Source: Micromonospora pallida (GTDB taxonomy: Bacteria; Actinomycetota; Actinomycetes; Mycobacteriales; Micromonosporaceae). From it: a stretch of 64,000 nt of DNA. The notes below the pieces were generated by a model. It did no database searches. It was not told the origin of the DNA and was given only the letters and a program-made list of their open reading frames with translations. The stretch spans positions 1,116,001 to 1,180,000 of the forward strand of contig NZ_FMHW01000002.1 in assembly GCF_900090325.1 (NCBI RefSeq), read 5' to 3'. Below, piece by piece: positions 34,527 through 43,235 of this stretch. Numbering within the stretch: position 1 is the first letter of the stretch; the number at the start of each line of letters is the position of its first letter. Made by a program: the position numbers and the translations under genes.

Positions 34527-35506
34527 ACGGATCCGGGGCGACGATCCGGCACCTCGCGCCGCAGCGGCGGCTGCGCCGGCTGGAGCTGACCGTCACCCGC
34601 CGGCTGGACGGGCTGCTGCACGGCCGGTACCTCGGCCTGCTGCCCGGGCCGGGCAGCGAACCGGCCGGTAGCCGCGAGTACCGGCCCGGTGAGGACGAGG
34701 TACGACGGATGGACTGGTCGGTGACCGCCCGCACCACAGTGCCGCACGTACGGACGGTCGACGCGGACCGGGAGCTGACCACCTGGGTGCTGGTCGACGC
34801 GACGCCGAGCATGGACTTCGGCACGGCCGAGCTGGAGAAGCGGGAACTCGCGGTGGCCGCGGTGGCCGCCGTCGGCTTCCTCACCGCCGGCGTCGGCAAC
34901 CGGCTCGGCGCGCACCTGCTCACCCACGAAGGGCTCCGCCCCGTCAAGCCGGGCACCGGCCGCCCCCACCTGTTCCGGCTGTTACGGACGCTGCTGGAGG
35001 TGCCACGCGGGCTGCCGGCACCGGCGCCGGTGCCGCTCGCCGACGGGCTGGACGGGCTGCGTCGGACCGCCAGCCGGCGTGGCCTGGTGGTGGTGGTCTC
35101 GGACTTCCTCGACGGCCTGCCCGACGCGGGGGTGGCCGGGGCGGCGGGTCCACCACCGGCGTGGGAGCGGACACTGCGCCGGCTGGTCGCCCGTCACCAG
35201 GTTCTTGCCGTGCAGGTGTCCGACCCTCGCGAGGGGGAGCTGCCGGACGTCGGGCTGATCACCCTGGTCGACCCGGAGAGCGGCCGCCGGCGCGAAGTGT
35301 CGACCGGCAGCCGGCGGCTGCGCGAGCGGTACGCGGCAGCGGCCACCGCCCAGCGGGAGGCGGTGGCCCGGGCGATCCGCCGCAGCGGCGCCGCGCACCT
35401 GCGGCTCTCCACCGACCGGGACTGGATCGGCGACATCGCCCGCCATGTGATCAACCAGCGTCGGCTCGCCGGCGCCGTACGACCGCCGACCGGAGGTGCC
35501 GCGTGA
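34523..35506 (+). CDS. DUF58-family protein, MoxR partner
   Basis: 327 residues. The family core GSEPAGSREYRPGEDEVRRMD lies near residue 50 and is followed by a VWA-like fold: TTWVLVDATPSMDFGTAELE, with Asp-x-Thr-x-Ser as metal-site motif, and later VVVVSDFLDGLP. DUF58 proteins accompany MoxR ATPases in most bacteria and are thought to be their clients. The GTG overlaps the moxR stop (GTGA). No membrane helix is evident, unlike many longer DUF58 proteins. Confidence 0.9.
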   Translation: MNGSGATIRHLAPQRRLRRLELTVTRRLDGLLHGRYLGLLPGPGSEPAGSREYRPGEDEVRRMDWSVTARTTVPHVRTVDADRELTTWVLVDATPSMDFGTAELEKRELAVAAVAAVGFLTAGVGNRLGAHLLTHEGLRPVKPGTGRPHLFRLLRTLLEVPRGLPAPAPVPLADGLDGLRRTASRRGLVVVVSDFLDGLPDAGVAGAAGPPPAWERTLRRLVARHQVLAVQVSDPREGELPDVGLITLVDPESGRRREVSTGSRRLRERYAAAATAQREAVARAIRRSGAAHLRLSTDRDWIGDIARHVINQRRLAGAVRPPTGGAA

Positions 35507-35546
35507 ACGACCGCTGTACGAAGCCCGCCAGCGACGGGGTGACGAC

Positions 35547-36506
35547 GTGACCTGGCAGTCCCCGGAACGGCTCTGGCTGCTGGCCGGGGTGGCCGCCCTG
35601 GTGGTCGGCTACCTGCTGATGCAACGCAGGCGCAGCCGTTACGCCGTCCGGTTCACCAACCTCCGGCTCCTGGACCGGGTCGCGCCGCACCGGCCGGCAT
35701 GGCGCCGACACGTGCCGGCGAGCCTGTTCCTGGCGATGCTGGCGCTGCTGGTGGTCGGCTTCGCCCGTCCCACCGACGAGGTTCGGGTGCCCCGCGAGCG
35801 GGCCACCGTCATCGTCGCGGTCGATGTCTCCCGGTCGATGCTCGCCGCCGACGTCGCCCCGGACCGGCTCACCGCGGCCAAGGACGCCGCCCGCGAGTTC
35901 GTCGACGACCTGCCCGAGGAGTTCAACGTGGGGCTGGTGGCGTTCGCGGGCGACGCCTCCGTGCTGGTGGCCCCGGACACCGACCGCGCGGCGCTGGCCG
36001 CCGGCATCGACCGGCTCGCCGAGGGCGCCGCCGGGATCCAGGGCACGGCCATCGGCGAGGCGATCGACACCTCGCTGGAGTCGATCCGCACCCTGGACGC
36101 CCGGGCCGCCGAGGAACCGCCGCCCGCCCGGGTGGTGCTGCTCTCCGACGGTGCCAACACCTCCGGACGGGATCCGGCACAGGCCGCCGCCGAGGCCACC
36201 GAGCAGGGCGTACCGGTCGACACGATCTCGTTCGGCACCCCGGACGGGGTGATCGGCTCCGGTGGCGGCGGGCAGGCCGTCCCGGTCGACGGCGAGACGC
36301 TGCGCGAGGTCGCCAGGCAGACCGGTGGTGGCTACCACGAGGCCGGCAGCAGTGACGAACTGCGCGCGGTGTACGCCGACATCGGCACCTCGGTCGGCTA
36401 CGAGACCGAGCGGCAGGACGTGTCGGCACGGTTCATCGGCGTCGGCCTGGTGCTGGCGTTGCTCGCCGCCGCGACGTCGATGCTCTGGTTCTCCCGCCTG
36501 CCCTGA
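35547..36506 (+). CDS. membrane-anchored VWA-domain protein (BatA-like), MoxR partner
   Basis: 319 residues. Two N-terminal membrane helices (LWLLAGVAALVVGYLLM and PASLFLAMLALLVVGFA) are followed by a von Willebrand A domain. The MIDAS motif is DVSRSM (D-x-S-x-S), with VVLLSDGANTSG later, and a last membrane helix near the C-terminus (GVGLVLALLAAATSMLWF). The layout matches BatA/BatB-type proteins of MoxR operons. The GTG start (VTWQSPERL) follows GGGGTGA; the gene starts 40 bases after DUF58. It probably holds a complex at the membrane whose assembly MoxR drives. Confidence 0.9.
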   Translation: MTWQSPERLWLLAGVAALVVGYLLMQRRRSRYAVRFTNLRLLDRVAPHRPAWRRHVPASLFLAMLALLVVGFARPTDEVRVPRERATVIVAVDVSRSMLAADVAPDRLTAAKDAAREFVDDLPEEFNVGLVAFAGDASVLVAPDTDRAALAAGIDRLAEGAAGIQGTAIGEAIDTSLESIRTLDARAAEEPPPARVVLLSDGANTSGRDPAQAAAEATEQGVPVDTISFGTPDGVIGSGGGGQAVPVDGETLREVARQTGGGYHEAGSSDELRAVYADIGTSVGYETERQDVSARFIGVGLVLALLAAATSMLWFSRLP

Positions 36507-36532
36507 CCACGAGCGACTGAGGAGGGTCATCG

Positions 36533-37423
36533 ATGTCGACCACATCCACCGGTCTGGGGGAGCCGCGCGGTCCGCGGTTCACCTCACCGGACCTCACGGC
36601 CGGCAGTGGTCCGGTCGGCGTACCCAGGTCGGACGCCGGACCGGTGCCGGCCGCGACCGACCGGCGGTGGCCCCGGCTGCTGCTGGCCGGTCTGGCCGTG
36701 GTCGCGGTGTCGGCGGGAGCCGGCGGCACCGCCGGTCACCTCGCGGCGTCCGACGAGCCGGACCCACCGGCACCCGGCGCGGCGGCACCACTGCCGCCGT
36801 CGGGCACCGCCCCGGCGGTCCCGTCCGACCTGGTGACGGCGGCGGCCCGGGCCCTGCCCGGGGTGGTCTCCGTGCAGGTACGGCGAGGCGGATCCGGCTC
36901 CTCCGGCTCCGGGTTCGTCATCGACGACCGAGGTCACATCGTCACCAACGACCACGTCGTCGCCGGGGGCGGCACGATCAGCGTCGTCGGTCAGGACGGC
37001 CGCCGGCTGACCGCCCGCCTCGTCGGCCGCGATCCCGGCAGCGACATCGCGGTGCTGCGGGTGGACCCGGCCGGGCGGCTTCCCGCGCTGCCCCTGGCCG
37101 CCGCCGGACAGACCCGGGTCGGCGAACCGGTGCTGGCCGTCGGCTCCCCGCTGGGACTCTCCGGCACCGTCACCGCCGGGATCGTCAGCGCCCTCGACCG
37201 ACCGGTACGCCTCGGCGGCGGCGCCCGGCAGACCGCCGTGCAGACCGACTCCTCGATCAATCCCGGCAACTCCGGCGGACCGCTGGTCAACGCCCGGGGC
37301 GAGGTGGTCGGGGTGAACACCGCGATCGCCACGCTGGAGGGCGGCGGCAGCATCGGCATCGGCTTCGCGATCCCGATCGAGCGCGCCGCGCGTGTGGCGG
37401 CCGGCATCATCGCGAGGGGATAG
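36533..37423 (+). CDS. HtrA-like S1C serine protease, membrane anchored, no PDZ domain
   Basis: 296 residues. A cytoplasmic N-terminal ~45 residues, one membrane helix (LLLAGLAVVAVSAGAGG), a Pro-rich linker and a trypsin-fold domain outside. The catalytic triad is complete: His in VTNDHVVAGG, Asp in GSDIAVLRVD, Ser in NPGNSGGPLVN. The chain ends right after the protease domain (GFAIPIERAARVAAGIIARG), so the PDZ domain usual in HtrA/DegP is absent. GAGGAGGGTC lies upstream of the ATG. Inserted between the VWA gene and a two-component pair, it suggests an envelope stress or quality-control module. Confidence 0.92.
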   Translation: MSTTSTGLGEPRGPRFTSPDLTAGSGPVGVPRSDAGPVPAATDRRWPRLLLAGLAVVAVSAGAGGTAGHLAASDEPDPPAPGAAAPLPPSGTAPAVPSDLVTAAARALPGVVSVQVRRGGSGSSGSGFVIDDRGHIVTNDHVVAGGGTISVVGQDGRRLTARLVGRDPGSDIAVLRVDPAGRLPALPLAAAGQTRVGEPVLAVGSPLGLSGTVTAGIVSALDRPVRLGGGARQTAVQTDSSINPGNSGGPLVNARGEVVGVNTAIATLEGGGSIGIGFAIPIERAARVAAGIIARG

Positions 37424-37434
37424 GTTTTCTGCTC

Positions 37435-38127
37435 ATGCGGCTGCTCCTGGTAGAGGACGAGACGGACCTGGCCGGCGCGCTGCGGGTCGGCCTGACCCGC
37501 GCGGGGCACGCCGTCGACCTGGCCGCCGACGCCACCGAGGCGTACGAGCTGCTGCTGGTCAACGCGTACGACCTGATGCTGCTCGACGTCAACCTGCCCG
37601 ACGTCGACGGGTTCACGGTCTGCCGGACGATCCGCCGGGGCGAGGTCGAGGTGGCCGCCGGGCGTGACCTGCGGGTATTGATGCTGACCGCCCGTGGGGC
37701 GCTCGGTGACCGCGTCCGCGGGCTCGACGAGGGTGCCGACGACTACCTGGTCAAGCCGTTCGCGCTGGCCGAACTGCTGGCCCGGGTACGGGCGCTGCTG
37801 CGTCGGGACACCGCCGGCACCGGCGCGGTGCTCACCGTGGGTGACCTGTCCCTGGACGCGGCCCGGCACGAGGCGCAACGCGCGGGCCGGCCGTTGCGGC
37901 TCACGCCGAAGGAGTTCGGTGTGCTGGAGTACCTGATGACCCGCCCTGGCCGGGTGGTGCCAGCGGAGGAACTGCTCGAACACGTCTGGGACGCCAACGC
38001 CGACCCGTTCACCGAGACGGTCCGGGTGACCGTCGGCACCCTGCGCCGCAAGCTCACCGGCGGCGACGGCGACCCGCCGATCGAGACGGTGATCGGGCGG
38101 GGCTACCGGCTGCGGGAGGCAGTATGA
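37435..38127 (+). CDS. OmpR-family response regulator
   Basis: 230 residues. Receiver: acidic Glu7-Asp8, phosphorylation site Asp51 (LMLLDVNLPD), Lys in DDYLVKPFAL. The C-terminal winged helix (LRLTPKEFGVLEYLMTRPG through VIGRGYRLRE) is complete. It follows the protease gene by 11 bases, and its stop overlaps the kinase ATG (ATGA). The operon therefore makes its own regulator, and self-regulation is likely but not shown by any site I could find. Confidence 0.94.
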   Translation: MRLLLVEDETDLAGALRVGLTRAGHAVDLAADATEAYELLLVNAYDLMLLDVNLPDVDGFTVCRTIRRGEVEVAAGRDLRVLMLTARGALGDRVRGLDEGADDYLVKPFALAELLARVRALLRRDTAGTGAVLTVGDLSLDAARHEAQRAGRPLRLTPKEFGVLEYLMTRPGRVVPAEELLEHVWDANADPFTETVRVTVGTLRRKLTGGDGDPPIETVIGRGYRLREAV

Positions 38128-39329
38128 AGATCTTCCGGTCCATCCGGTTCCGGCTCACCGTGCTCTACTCGACGCTGCTGTTCGCGTTGGCCGGAGCCGG
38201 TCTGCTGGTCGCATACGTGGCGGTGGACCGGGCGGTCGACCCGAAGCCGGTCACCAAGCGCTACGAGGCACAGCTGGTCAAGCTCAAGAGCGACGGCCGT
38301 ACGGTACCGACCGGCACCACCATCGAGGTCGCCGAGGTGCAGCAGATCGAGGGTGAGGTCAACCTGCGGCTGATGGAGACCCTGCGGGACTACTCGCTGG
38401 TCGCCCTCGGCGGGCTCTTCGTCGCCAGCCTCGGCATCGGCTGGGTGCTCTCCGGGCGGGCGCTGCGCCCGGTCGGGGCGATCGCCCGCGCCGCCCGGGA
38501 GATCCAGGCCACCGACCTGTCCCGGCGTATCCGGCTCACCGGCCCCCGCGACGAGCTGCGCGACCTCGCCGACACCATCGACTCGATGCTCGACCGGCTC
38601 GACCACGCGTTCCGCGCCCAGCGTCAGCTCGTCGACGACGCCTCCCACGAGCTGCGCAGCCCGCTCGCCATCATCCGCGCGCACCTGGACGCCTCGCTCA
38701 CCTCGCCGGAGGCGAGCGACGAGGAGCGGGCGCAGGCGGTCGCCACCGTGGACCGGGCCACCACCCGGATGTCCCGGCTCATCGAGGACCTGCTCGCCAC
38801 CGCCCGCCGCGACACCGACGCCCTCAACGACACCGACGTCGAGCTGAGCGTCGTCGCGCGGGAGGCCGGCGAGGACATCGCCCCGCTCGCCGCCGGGCGT
38901 GGGCTGCGCCTGCGGTACGTGCTCGGCGCCGAACTCGTCTGCATCGGTGACCCGGACGCACTGCGCCGGGCGGCGGGCAACCTGCTGTCCAACGCGGTCC
39001 GCCTCTCCCCGCCCGGCGGAGCGATCACCATCGCCACCGGTCGGGTCGGCGGCTGGCTCTGGCTCGCCGTCGCCGACGAGGGACCGGGCATCGCCGAGGA
39101 CGACCAGACCCGGGTGTTCGACCGGTTCTGGCGCGGAGAAACCGGCCAGGGTTCCTCCCGCGACCGGCGAACCGGGCTGGGCCTGGCGATCGTGCGGCAG
39201 ATCGTCGAGTCGCACAGCGGGCACGCCGCCGTCTTCTCCCGGCTGGGCGTCGGCAGCACCTTCCTGCTGTGGCTACCGTCCACCGACCGCACCGACGACA
39301 ACCCACCCCCGACGACATCGCCTGTGTGA
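38124..39329 (+). CDS. sensor histidine kinase (EnvZ/HisKA type)
   Basis: 401 residues. First membrane helix near residues 10-34, a short extracytoplasmic loop of ~60 residues, second helix near residue 95, then HAMP (GRALRPVGAIARAAREIQAT). HisKA reads DDASHELRSPLAIIRAHLD with His175, and the ATPase domain has NLLSNAVRLSP, ADEGPGIAE and GLGLAIVRQIV. All catalytic boxes are present. It is translationally coupled to the regulator. The loop is small, so the signal may come from the membrane or from the HtrA-like protease made by the same operon; that is inference. Confidence 0.94.
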   Translation: MKIFRSIRFRLTVLYSTLLFALAGAGLLVAYVAVDRAVDPKPVTKRYEAQLVKLKSDGRTVPTGTTIEVAEVQQIEGEVNLRLMETLRDYSLVALGGLFVASLGIGWVLSGRALRPVGAIARAAREIQATDLSRRIRLTGPRDELRDLADTIDSMLDRLDHAFRAQRQLVDDASHELRSPLAIIRAHLDASLTSPEASDEERAQAVATVDRATTRMSRLIEDLLATARRDTDALNDTDVELSVVAREAGEDIAPLAAGRGLRLRYVLGAELVCIGDPDALRRAAGNLLSNAVRLSPPGGAITIATGRVGGWLWLAVADEGPGIAEDDQTRVFDRFWRGETGQGSSRDRRTGLGLAIVRQIVESHSGHAAVFSRLGVGSTFLLWLPSTDRTDDNPPPTTSPV

Positions 39330-39536
39330 CGGCACGCCCGGACAGCCGTCCCTCGAGGGTCTGGCGTCGCGGACCAGCAGCTACCCCCACGCCCTTGCGG
39401 CTGTGACCGCTCAAGGACGCCCTGGTGGTACATCCTTCCTCGGTAACTCCCTCGCGCCCGAAGTATCCGCTTTCATGGAGGGAGCCCACAGCGGGCAGGT
39501 ACAACCGGGCCAGAACCACTGTGAGGAGGGGCCGTC

Positions 39537-39947
39537 ATGAAGCTTCAGGCTGTGCAATCCACCATCAAGATGCCGTCGCAGGCGTTCACCGGCGACGTCT
39601 ACATGACCCCGATCTACAACGGCACCGGGCCGTCGCGAATGACCGTCGCGCTGGTCCGGTTCACCCCCGGCGCCCGCACCAACTGGCACTCCCACGCCGT
39701 CGGCCAGACCCTGCACGTCACCGAAGGCGTCGGCCTGGTCGGCACCCGCGACGGCTCGGTGCTGCGTATCCACGCCGGCGAGACGGTGCTCTGCCCACCG
39801 GATGAGCAGCACTGGCACGGTGCCGCCGAAGACACGTTCATGAGCCACCTCGCGATGCTCGAAGCCAAACCCGACGGCAGCGACCCCACCACCTGGCTCG
39901 AGCCGGTCACCGACGAGCGCTACAAGACCGCGAACCAGGCGGCCTGA
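39537..39947 (+). CDS. cupin-domain protein
   Basis: 136 residues with one small beta-barrel. Metal-binding motif 1 reads TNWHSHAVGQTLHVTEG (two His and Gln), motif 2 PPDEQHWHGA. Such short cupins are often monomeric dioxygenase-, isomerase- or decarboxylase-like enzymes or sensors. GTGAGGAGGGGCC precedes the ATG. The SDR gene begins three bases after the stop, so the two form a pair. Similar cupin/SDR pairs are common in actinobacteria; I cannot name the substrate. Confidence 0.88.
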   Translation: MKLQAVQSTIKMPSQAFTGDVYMTPIYNGTGPSRMTVALVRFTPGARTNWHSHAVGQTLHVTEGVGLVGTRDGSVLRIHAGETVLCPPDEQHWHGAAEDTFMSHLAMLEAKPDGSDPTTWLEPVTDERYKTANQAA

Positions 39948-39949
39948 GC

Positions 39950-40717
39950 ATGAACCCCACCTACGACTTCACCGGTCAGGTCGCCCTGGTCACCGGCGCC
40001 GGCTCCGGGATGGGCCTGGCCACCGCCCGCGCCTTCGCCGAATCCGGGGCCGCGGTCGTGCTGACCGACATCAACCCCGACGCGCTGCGCACCGTCACCG
40101 CCGAGTTGACCGGCGCCGGACATCGGGTACTGGGCGTGCCCTGTGATGTCGCCGACGAGGCGAGCGTCGCCGCCGCCGTGCACGCCACGGTCGAGCAGTT
40201 CGGGCGCCTGGACATGGCGTTCAACAACGCCGGCATCCAGGCGCCGCCCAGCGACGCCGCCGACGAGAGCGCCGACGTCTTCGACCGGGTCAACGCGATC
40301 AACCTGCGCGGAGTCTGGGCGTGCATGAAACACGAACTCGCCCAGATGCGCGCCCAGGGCAGCGGCGCGATCGTCAACTGCTCGTCGCTCGGCGGACTCG
40401 TGGGCCTGCCCGGCCGGGCCGCCTACCACGCCGGCAAACACGGCGTGATCGGCCTGACCCGCAGCGCCGCCCTGGAGTACGCGCCGCGCGGCATCCGCAT
40501 CAACGCGGTCTGCCCCGGCACCATCGCCACCCCGATGGTCACCGACATGATCGACAAGGGTGAGCTCGACCGCGACGAGGCGATCGCCAACCAGCCGATC
40601 AACCGGCTCGGCGAACCCGAGGAGATCGCCGCTGCGGTGTTGTGGCTGTGTAGCTCCGGCGCCAGCTTCGTGGTCGGTGTCGCCCTGCCCGTCGACGGCG
40701 GCTACACCGCCCGCTGA
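39950..40717 (+). CDS. SDR-family oxidoreductase
   Basis: 255 residues, classical short-chain dehydrogenase. TGAGSGMG gives the nucleotide site, NNAG and SSLGG follow, the active-site YHAGK (YxxxK) is at about residue 160, and the end is PVDGGYTAR. Asp in VVLTDINPD suggests NAD preference. It is transcribed with the cupin gene three bases upstream. It converges with another SDR gene at 40790; no strong terminator lies in the 72 bases between. Confidence 0.9.
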   Translation: MNPTYDFTGQVALVTGAGSGMGLATARAFAESGAAVVLTDINPDALRTVTAELTGAGHRVLGVPCDVADEASVAAAVHATVEQFGRLDMAFNNAGIQAPPSDAADESADVFDRVNAINLRGVWACMKHELAQMRAQGSGAIVNCSSLGGLVGLPGRAAYHAGKHGVIGLTRSAALEYAPRGIRINAVCPGTIATPMVTDMIDKGELDRDEAIANQPINRLGEPEEIAAAVLWLCSSGASFVVGVALPVDGGYTAR

Positions 40718-40789
40718 GCCAGGGGTGTACCAGCCCCGCCCGGCCGCCGGATGCGGTCGACCCGGCCGGCACGGACCCCGGTGGGGCGG

Positions 40790-41656
40790 TCACCTGCGGG
40801 TGCCTGTCCCGGTGTCCGCCGCGACCGGGAAGTCCGCGCCCCGGCTGACCGCCTCGTCCGCCCGCAGCTCGGCGAGCATGGCCTCCAGGTTGTCCGCCAC
40901 CCGGTCGTACCCCGCGCTGCCCAGCACCAAGCGCCTCGGGGCCTGGTCGCGGTCGACCGCCGCGACCGCGGCCTCGACGCCACGCACGGGATCGCCGGGC
41001 TGCCGGCCGTTCTGTTCGATCATGCTGGCCCGCACGGTCGCCAGCATCGACCGGTACTCCTCGACGCCCTCCTCGACCGGCTCGTCGGCGAAGCCGGCGT
41101 AGGCCCGGGTGCGGAAAGCGCCGGGCTCCACCGCGAGCACCCTGATGCCGAACGGCGCGACCTCCTGCCGCAGCACCTCCGTCAGCCCCTCGACGGCGAA
41201 CTTCGCCGCCGTGTAGAAACCGAATCCGGGTACACCGACCAGGCCGGCAACCGAGGACATGTTGACGATGCAGCCGGCGCGCCGGGCCCGCATCCCGGGC
41301 AGCACGGCGCGCGTCACCCGTAGCACCGAGAAGAAGTTCAGTTCGAACATGTTGCGTACGGCGGCCTCGTCCATTCCCTCGACCGAGCCGTACCAGCCGC
41401 GTCCGGCGTTGTTGACCAGCACGTCGATGCTCCCGAAGCGCCGTTCGGCCTCCGCCACGGCCAGCCGGATCTGCCCGGCGTCGGTGACGTCCAGGGGCAG
41501 GACGAGCGCGTCGTCGCCGTGCCGCGCCGCCCAGTCGCGCAACTCGTCGGGGCGCCGCGCGGTCAGCACCACCCGGTCGCCACGGCCGAGCACGACGTCC
41601 GCGTACGCCATACCGAAGCCGCCCGGGGTGCCTCCGGTGATGAACCAGGTCCTCAT
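40790..41656 (-). CDS. SDR-family oxidoreductase (second, unrelated subgroup)
   Basis: 288 residues. The nucleotide motif reads TGGTPGGFG, NNAGRGWYGSVEG follows and the active site is YTAAKFAVEG. The C-terminal extension of ~50 residues past the core sets it apart from the classical 250-residue type. Arg in TARRP points to NADPH. It lies 58 bases behind the SnoaL-like gene and shares its promoter, opposite the TetR gene, so it is probably under TetR control. Confidence 0.9.
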   Translation of the reverse strand: MRTWFITGGTPGGFGMAYADVVLGRGDRVVLTARRPDELRDWAARHGDDALVLPLDVTDAGQIRLAVAEAERRFGSIDVLVNNAGRGWYGSVEGMDEAAVRNMFELNFFSVLRVTRAVLPGMRARRAGCIVNMSSVAGLVGVPGFGFYTAAKFAVEGLTEVLRQEVAPFGIRVLAVEPGAFRTRAYAGFADEPVEEGVEEYRSMLATVRASMIEQNGRQPGDPVRGVEAAVAAVDRDQAPRRLVLGSAGYDRVADNLEAMLAELRADEAVSRGADFPVAADTGTGTRR

Positions 41657-41714
41657 GACTTCCTTCCCGATTCCCTTCCTGAAACGGTTCGCCGGTCCTG
41701 GGGAGCGGAAGGCG

Positions 41715-42047
41715 TCAGGGTGCGATCTCCAGCTGGCTGATCCGGTCGCCGGAGAGCGTGAACCGCCAGGTCAGGTCGGCCGTACCGCCCGGGAAGTTCC
41801 CCTCGATCCGGCCGCTGACCAGGAAGGCGTCCGCCCCGGCCGGCTCCACCCGGCGCAGCTCGGTCGTGTACTCGTACCGCGACGCCGGCCCCTCCTGCCA
41901 GGCCCGGATCTCCGACCGGCCGCGCCGGGTCTCGTTCTCGTCGACTACCACCGCGTCCTCGGTGAACAGGCCGACGACGCGCTCGACGTCGCGACTCGCA
42001 CTCGCGTCGAAGTAGTCCCGGATGACGCTGGGAACTGCCGTGTCCAT
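41715..42047 (-). CDS. SnoaL-like / NTF2-fold protein
   Basis: 110 residues: MDTAVPSVIRDYFDASASRD, then RVVGLFTEDAVVVDENETRR, GRSEIRAW and a beta-rich end (GTADLTWRFTLSGDRISQLE). This is the SnoaL-4-type pattern. GGGGGAGA lies before the ATG. It is the first gene behind the palindromic operator and leads into the SDR gene. The role may be ligand binding or a small cyclase/isomerase step; sequence does not decide. Confidence 0.8.
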   Translation of the reverse strand: MDTAVPSVIRDYFDASASRDVERVVGLFTEDAVVVDENETRRGRSEIRAWQEGPASRYEYTTELRRVEPAGADAFLVSGRIEGNFPGGTADLTWRFTLSGDRISQLEIAP

Positions 42048-42072
42048 GTCTCTCCCCCTCTGCCGCTATACA

Positions 42073-42116
42073 CGCTACACGGCATAGTGTAGCGCTACAT
42101 GAGATACCATAGCGCT
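42073..42116. promoter_or_regulatory. two overlapping palindromes between TetR and SnoaL genes
   Basis: CGCTACAC and GTGTAGCG are perfect eight-base arms around GGCATA (42073-42094). AGCGCTA and TAGCGCT (42091-42116) form a second inverted repeat with a 12-base spacer, ending at the ATG of the TetR gene. Together they fit operators for auto-repression and control of the divergent genes. Confidence 0.7.
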
Positions 42117-42824
42117 ATGCCTCGTCGTGCGCTGAGCGGTAATGCCCGGGACCGTCTCCTCCTGGCCGCCGCCGAGCTGATGGACAGCTCCGGCGACCGT
42201 GACGTGTCGACCCGGGCGGTCTGCGAGCGCGCCGGGGTGCAGGCGCCGACGCTCTACCACCACTTCGGCAGCAAGCAGGGCCTGATCGACGCGGTGATAA
42301 ACCACGGCTTCAGCCAGTACGTCCACTCGCCGCGGCCCTCCGGCGACACCCGGGACGCGCTGGACGACATCCGCCGAGGCTGGGATGAGCACGTCCGGTT
42401 CGGACTGGAACATCCGACCTTCTACGCCCTGCTCTACGGGCGGGTCGAGCCCGGCCGACCCTGCGCCATCACCGCGCCCGCCCACGCCATGCTGCGGGAC
42501 CTGCTGGGCGCCGCCGCGCGCCAGGGGCTGCTACGGGTACCGGTCGACGACGCGGCCGAGCAGATCCTCGCCGCCAACGTCGGCGTCACCCTCAGCCTGA
42601 TCACGCAGCCCGAGGAGGCGCGCGACCCGGGCCTCTCGAATCGGGTACGGGAGGCCGCACTCGCCGGCGTCCTCGACACCACCGCGCGCGGTGAGTCCCC
42701 GGCGGCGACCCGCGCCAGCACCGCGCTGGCGCTGCGGACCCTGCTGGAGCAGGATTCGACCGGGCTCACCGCCGGGGAGCACGCGCTCCTCGGCGAGCTG
42801 CTGGACCGCCTCGGGCGCTCCTGA
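42117..42824 (+). CDS. TetR-family transcriptional regulator
   Basis: 235 residues. The N-terminal helix-turn-helix is typical: LLLAAAELMDSSGDRDVSTR, then VCERAGVQAPTLYHHFGSKQ. The C-terminal ligand domain is unassigned. The ATG comes directly after the second palindrome, with no clear ribosome binding site, so the transcript may be nearly leaderless. Divergent from the SnoaL-SDR pair; by family rule it probably represses both directions and is released by a small ligand. Confidence 0.92.
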   Translation: MPRRALSGNARDRLLLAAAELMDSSGDRDVSTRAVCERAGVQAPTLYHHFGSKQGLIDAVINHGFSQYVHSPRPSGDTRDALDDIRRGWDEHVRFGLEHPTFYALLYGRVEPGRPCAITAPAHAMLRDLLGAAARQGLLRVPVDDAAEQILAANVGVTLSLITQPEEARDPGLSNRVREAALAGVLDTTARGESPAATRASTALALRTLLEQDSTGLTAGEHALLGELLDRLGRS

Positions 42825-43235
42825 ACCGTGCCGGTCCGGCCCGGAGCGGCACGGGTTGCCCGGGAAGCGAGCGCTCAGGGGCGGTTGCCGACGGTCCGAG
42901 GCGAGCATCTCCGCGCCGAGCGGGCGCAGGCTGTGCAGCACCGACCTGCCCAGCCGCCGAGCATTAGCCGCCGGTTGATCATCCGTTGGTGGAGCTGGCG
43001 CCGTTGCTCGGCGGGAAGGTCAGCAGTGGCGAGCAGCTGCGCCGCGCAGGCTTCTGCGCCGTCGATATTGCCCCGCAACGCTAGGATGTTGACCTTGTCC
43101 CTTATTGCCAAACTTCCTGAGCGTAGGTCGTTCCGCGGTTACCCGAATTTGCGCGTTCTGAGGAACGACGCCTACCTCTCGGCAGATCAGCGGCCCCGCA
43201 CAGGAGGCGCTGAACCGGGAGTGTCGGCGGCCGGC
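42825..43235. other. 411-base stretch without a supported gene
   Basis: A minus-strand frame (43111-42875) has NILALRGNIDGAEACAAQLL, which looks protein-like, but its end is poor and the start lacks a spaced ribosome site; it could be a gene remnant. An imperfect inverted repeat GTAGGTCGTTCC / GGAACGACGCCTAC spans 43123-43175. Confidence 0.4.

Noticed and set aside
42875..43111. A 78-codon minus-strand frame
   Set aside because: Start is a TTG with the purine run too close, and the last third is Arg/Cys-rich; a remnant is possible but a gene is not supported.
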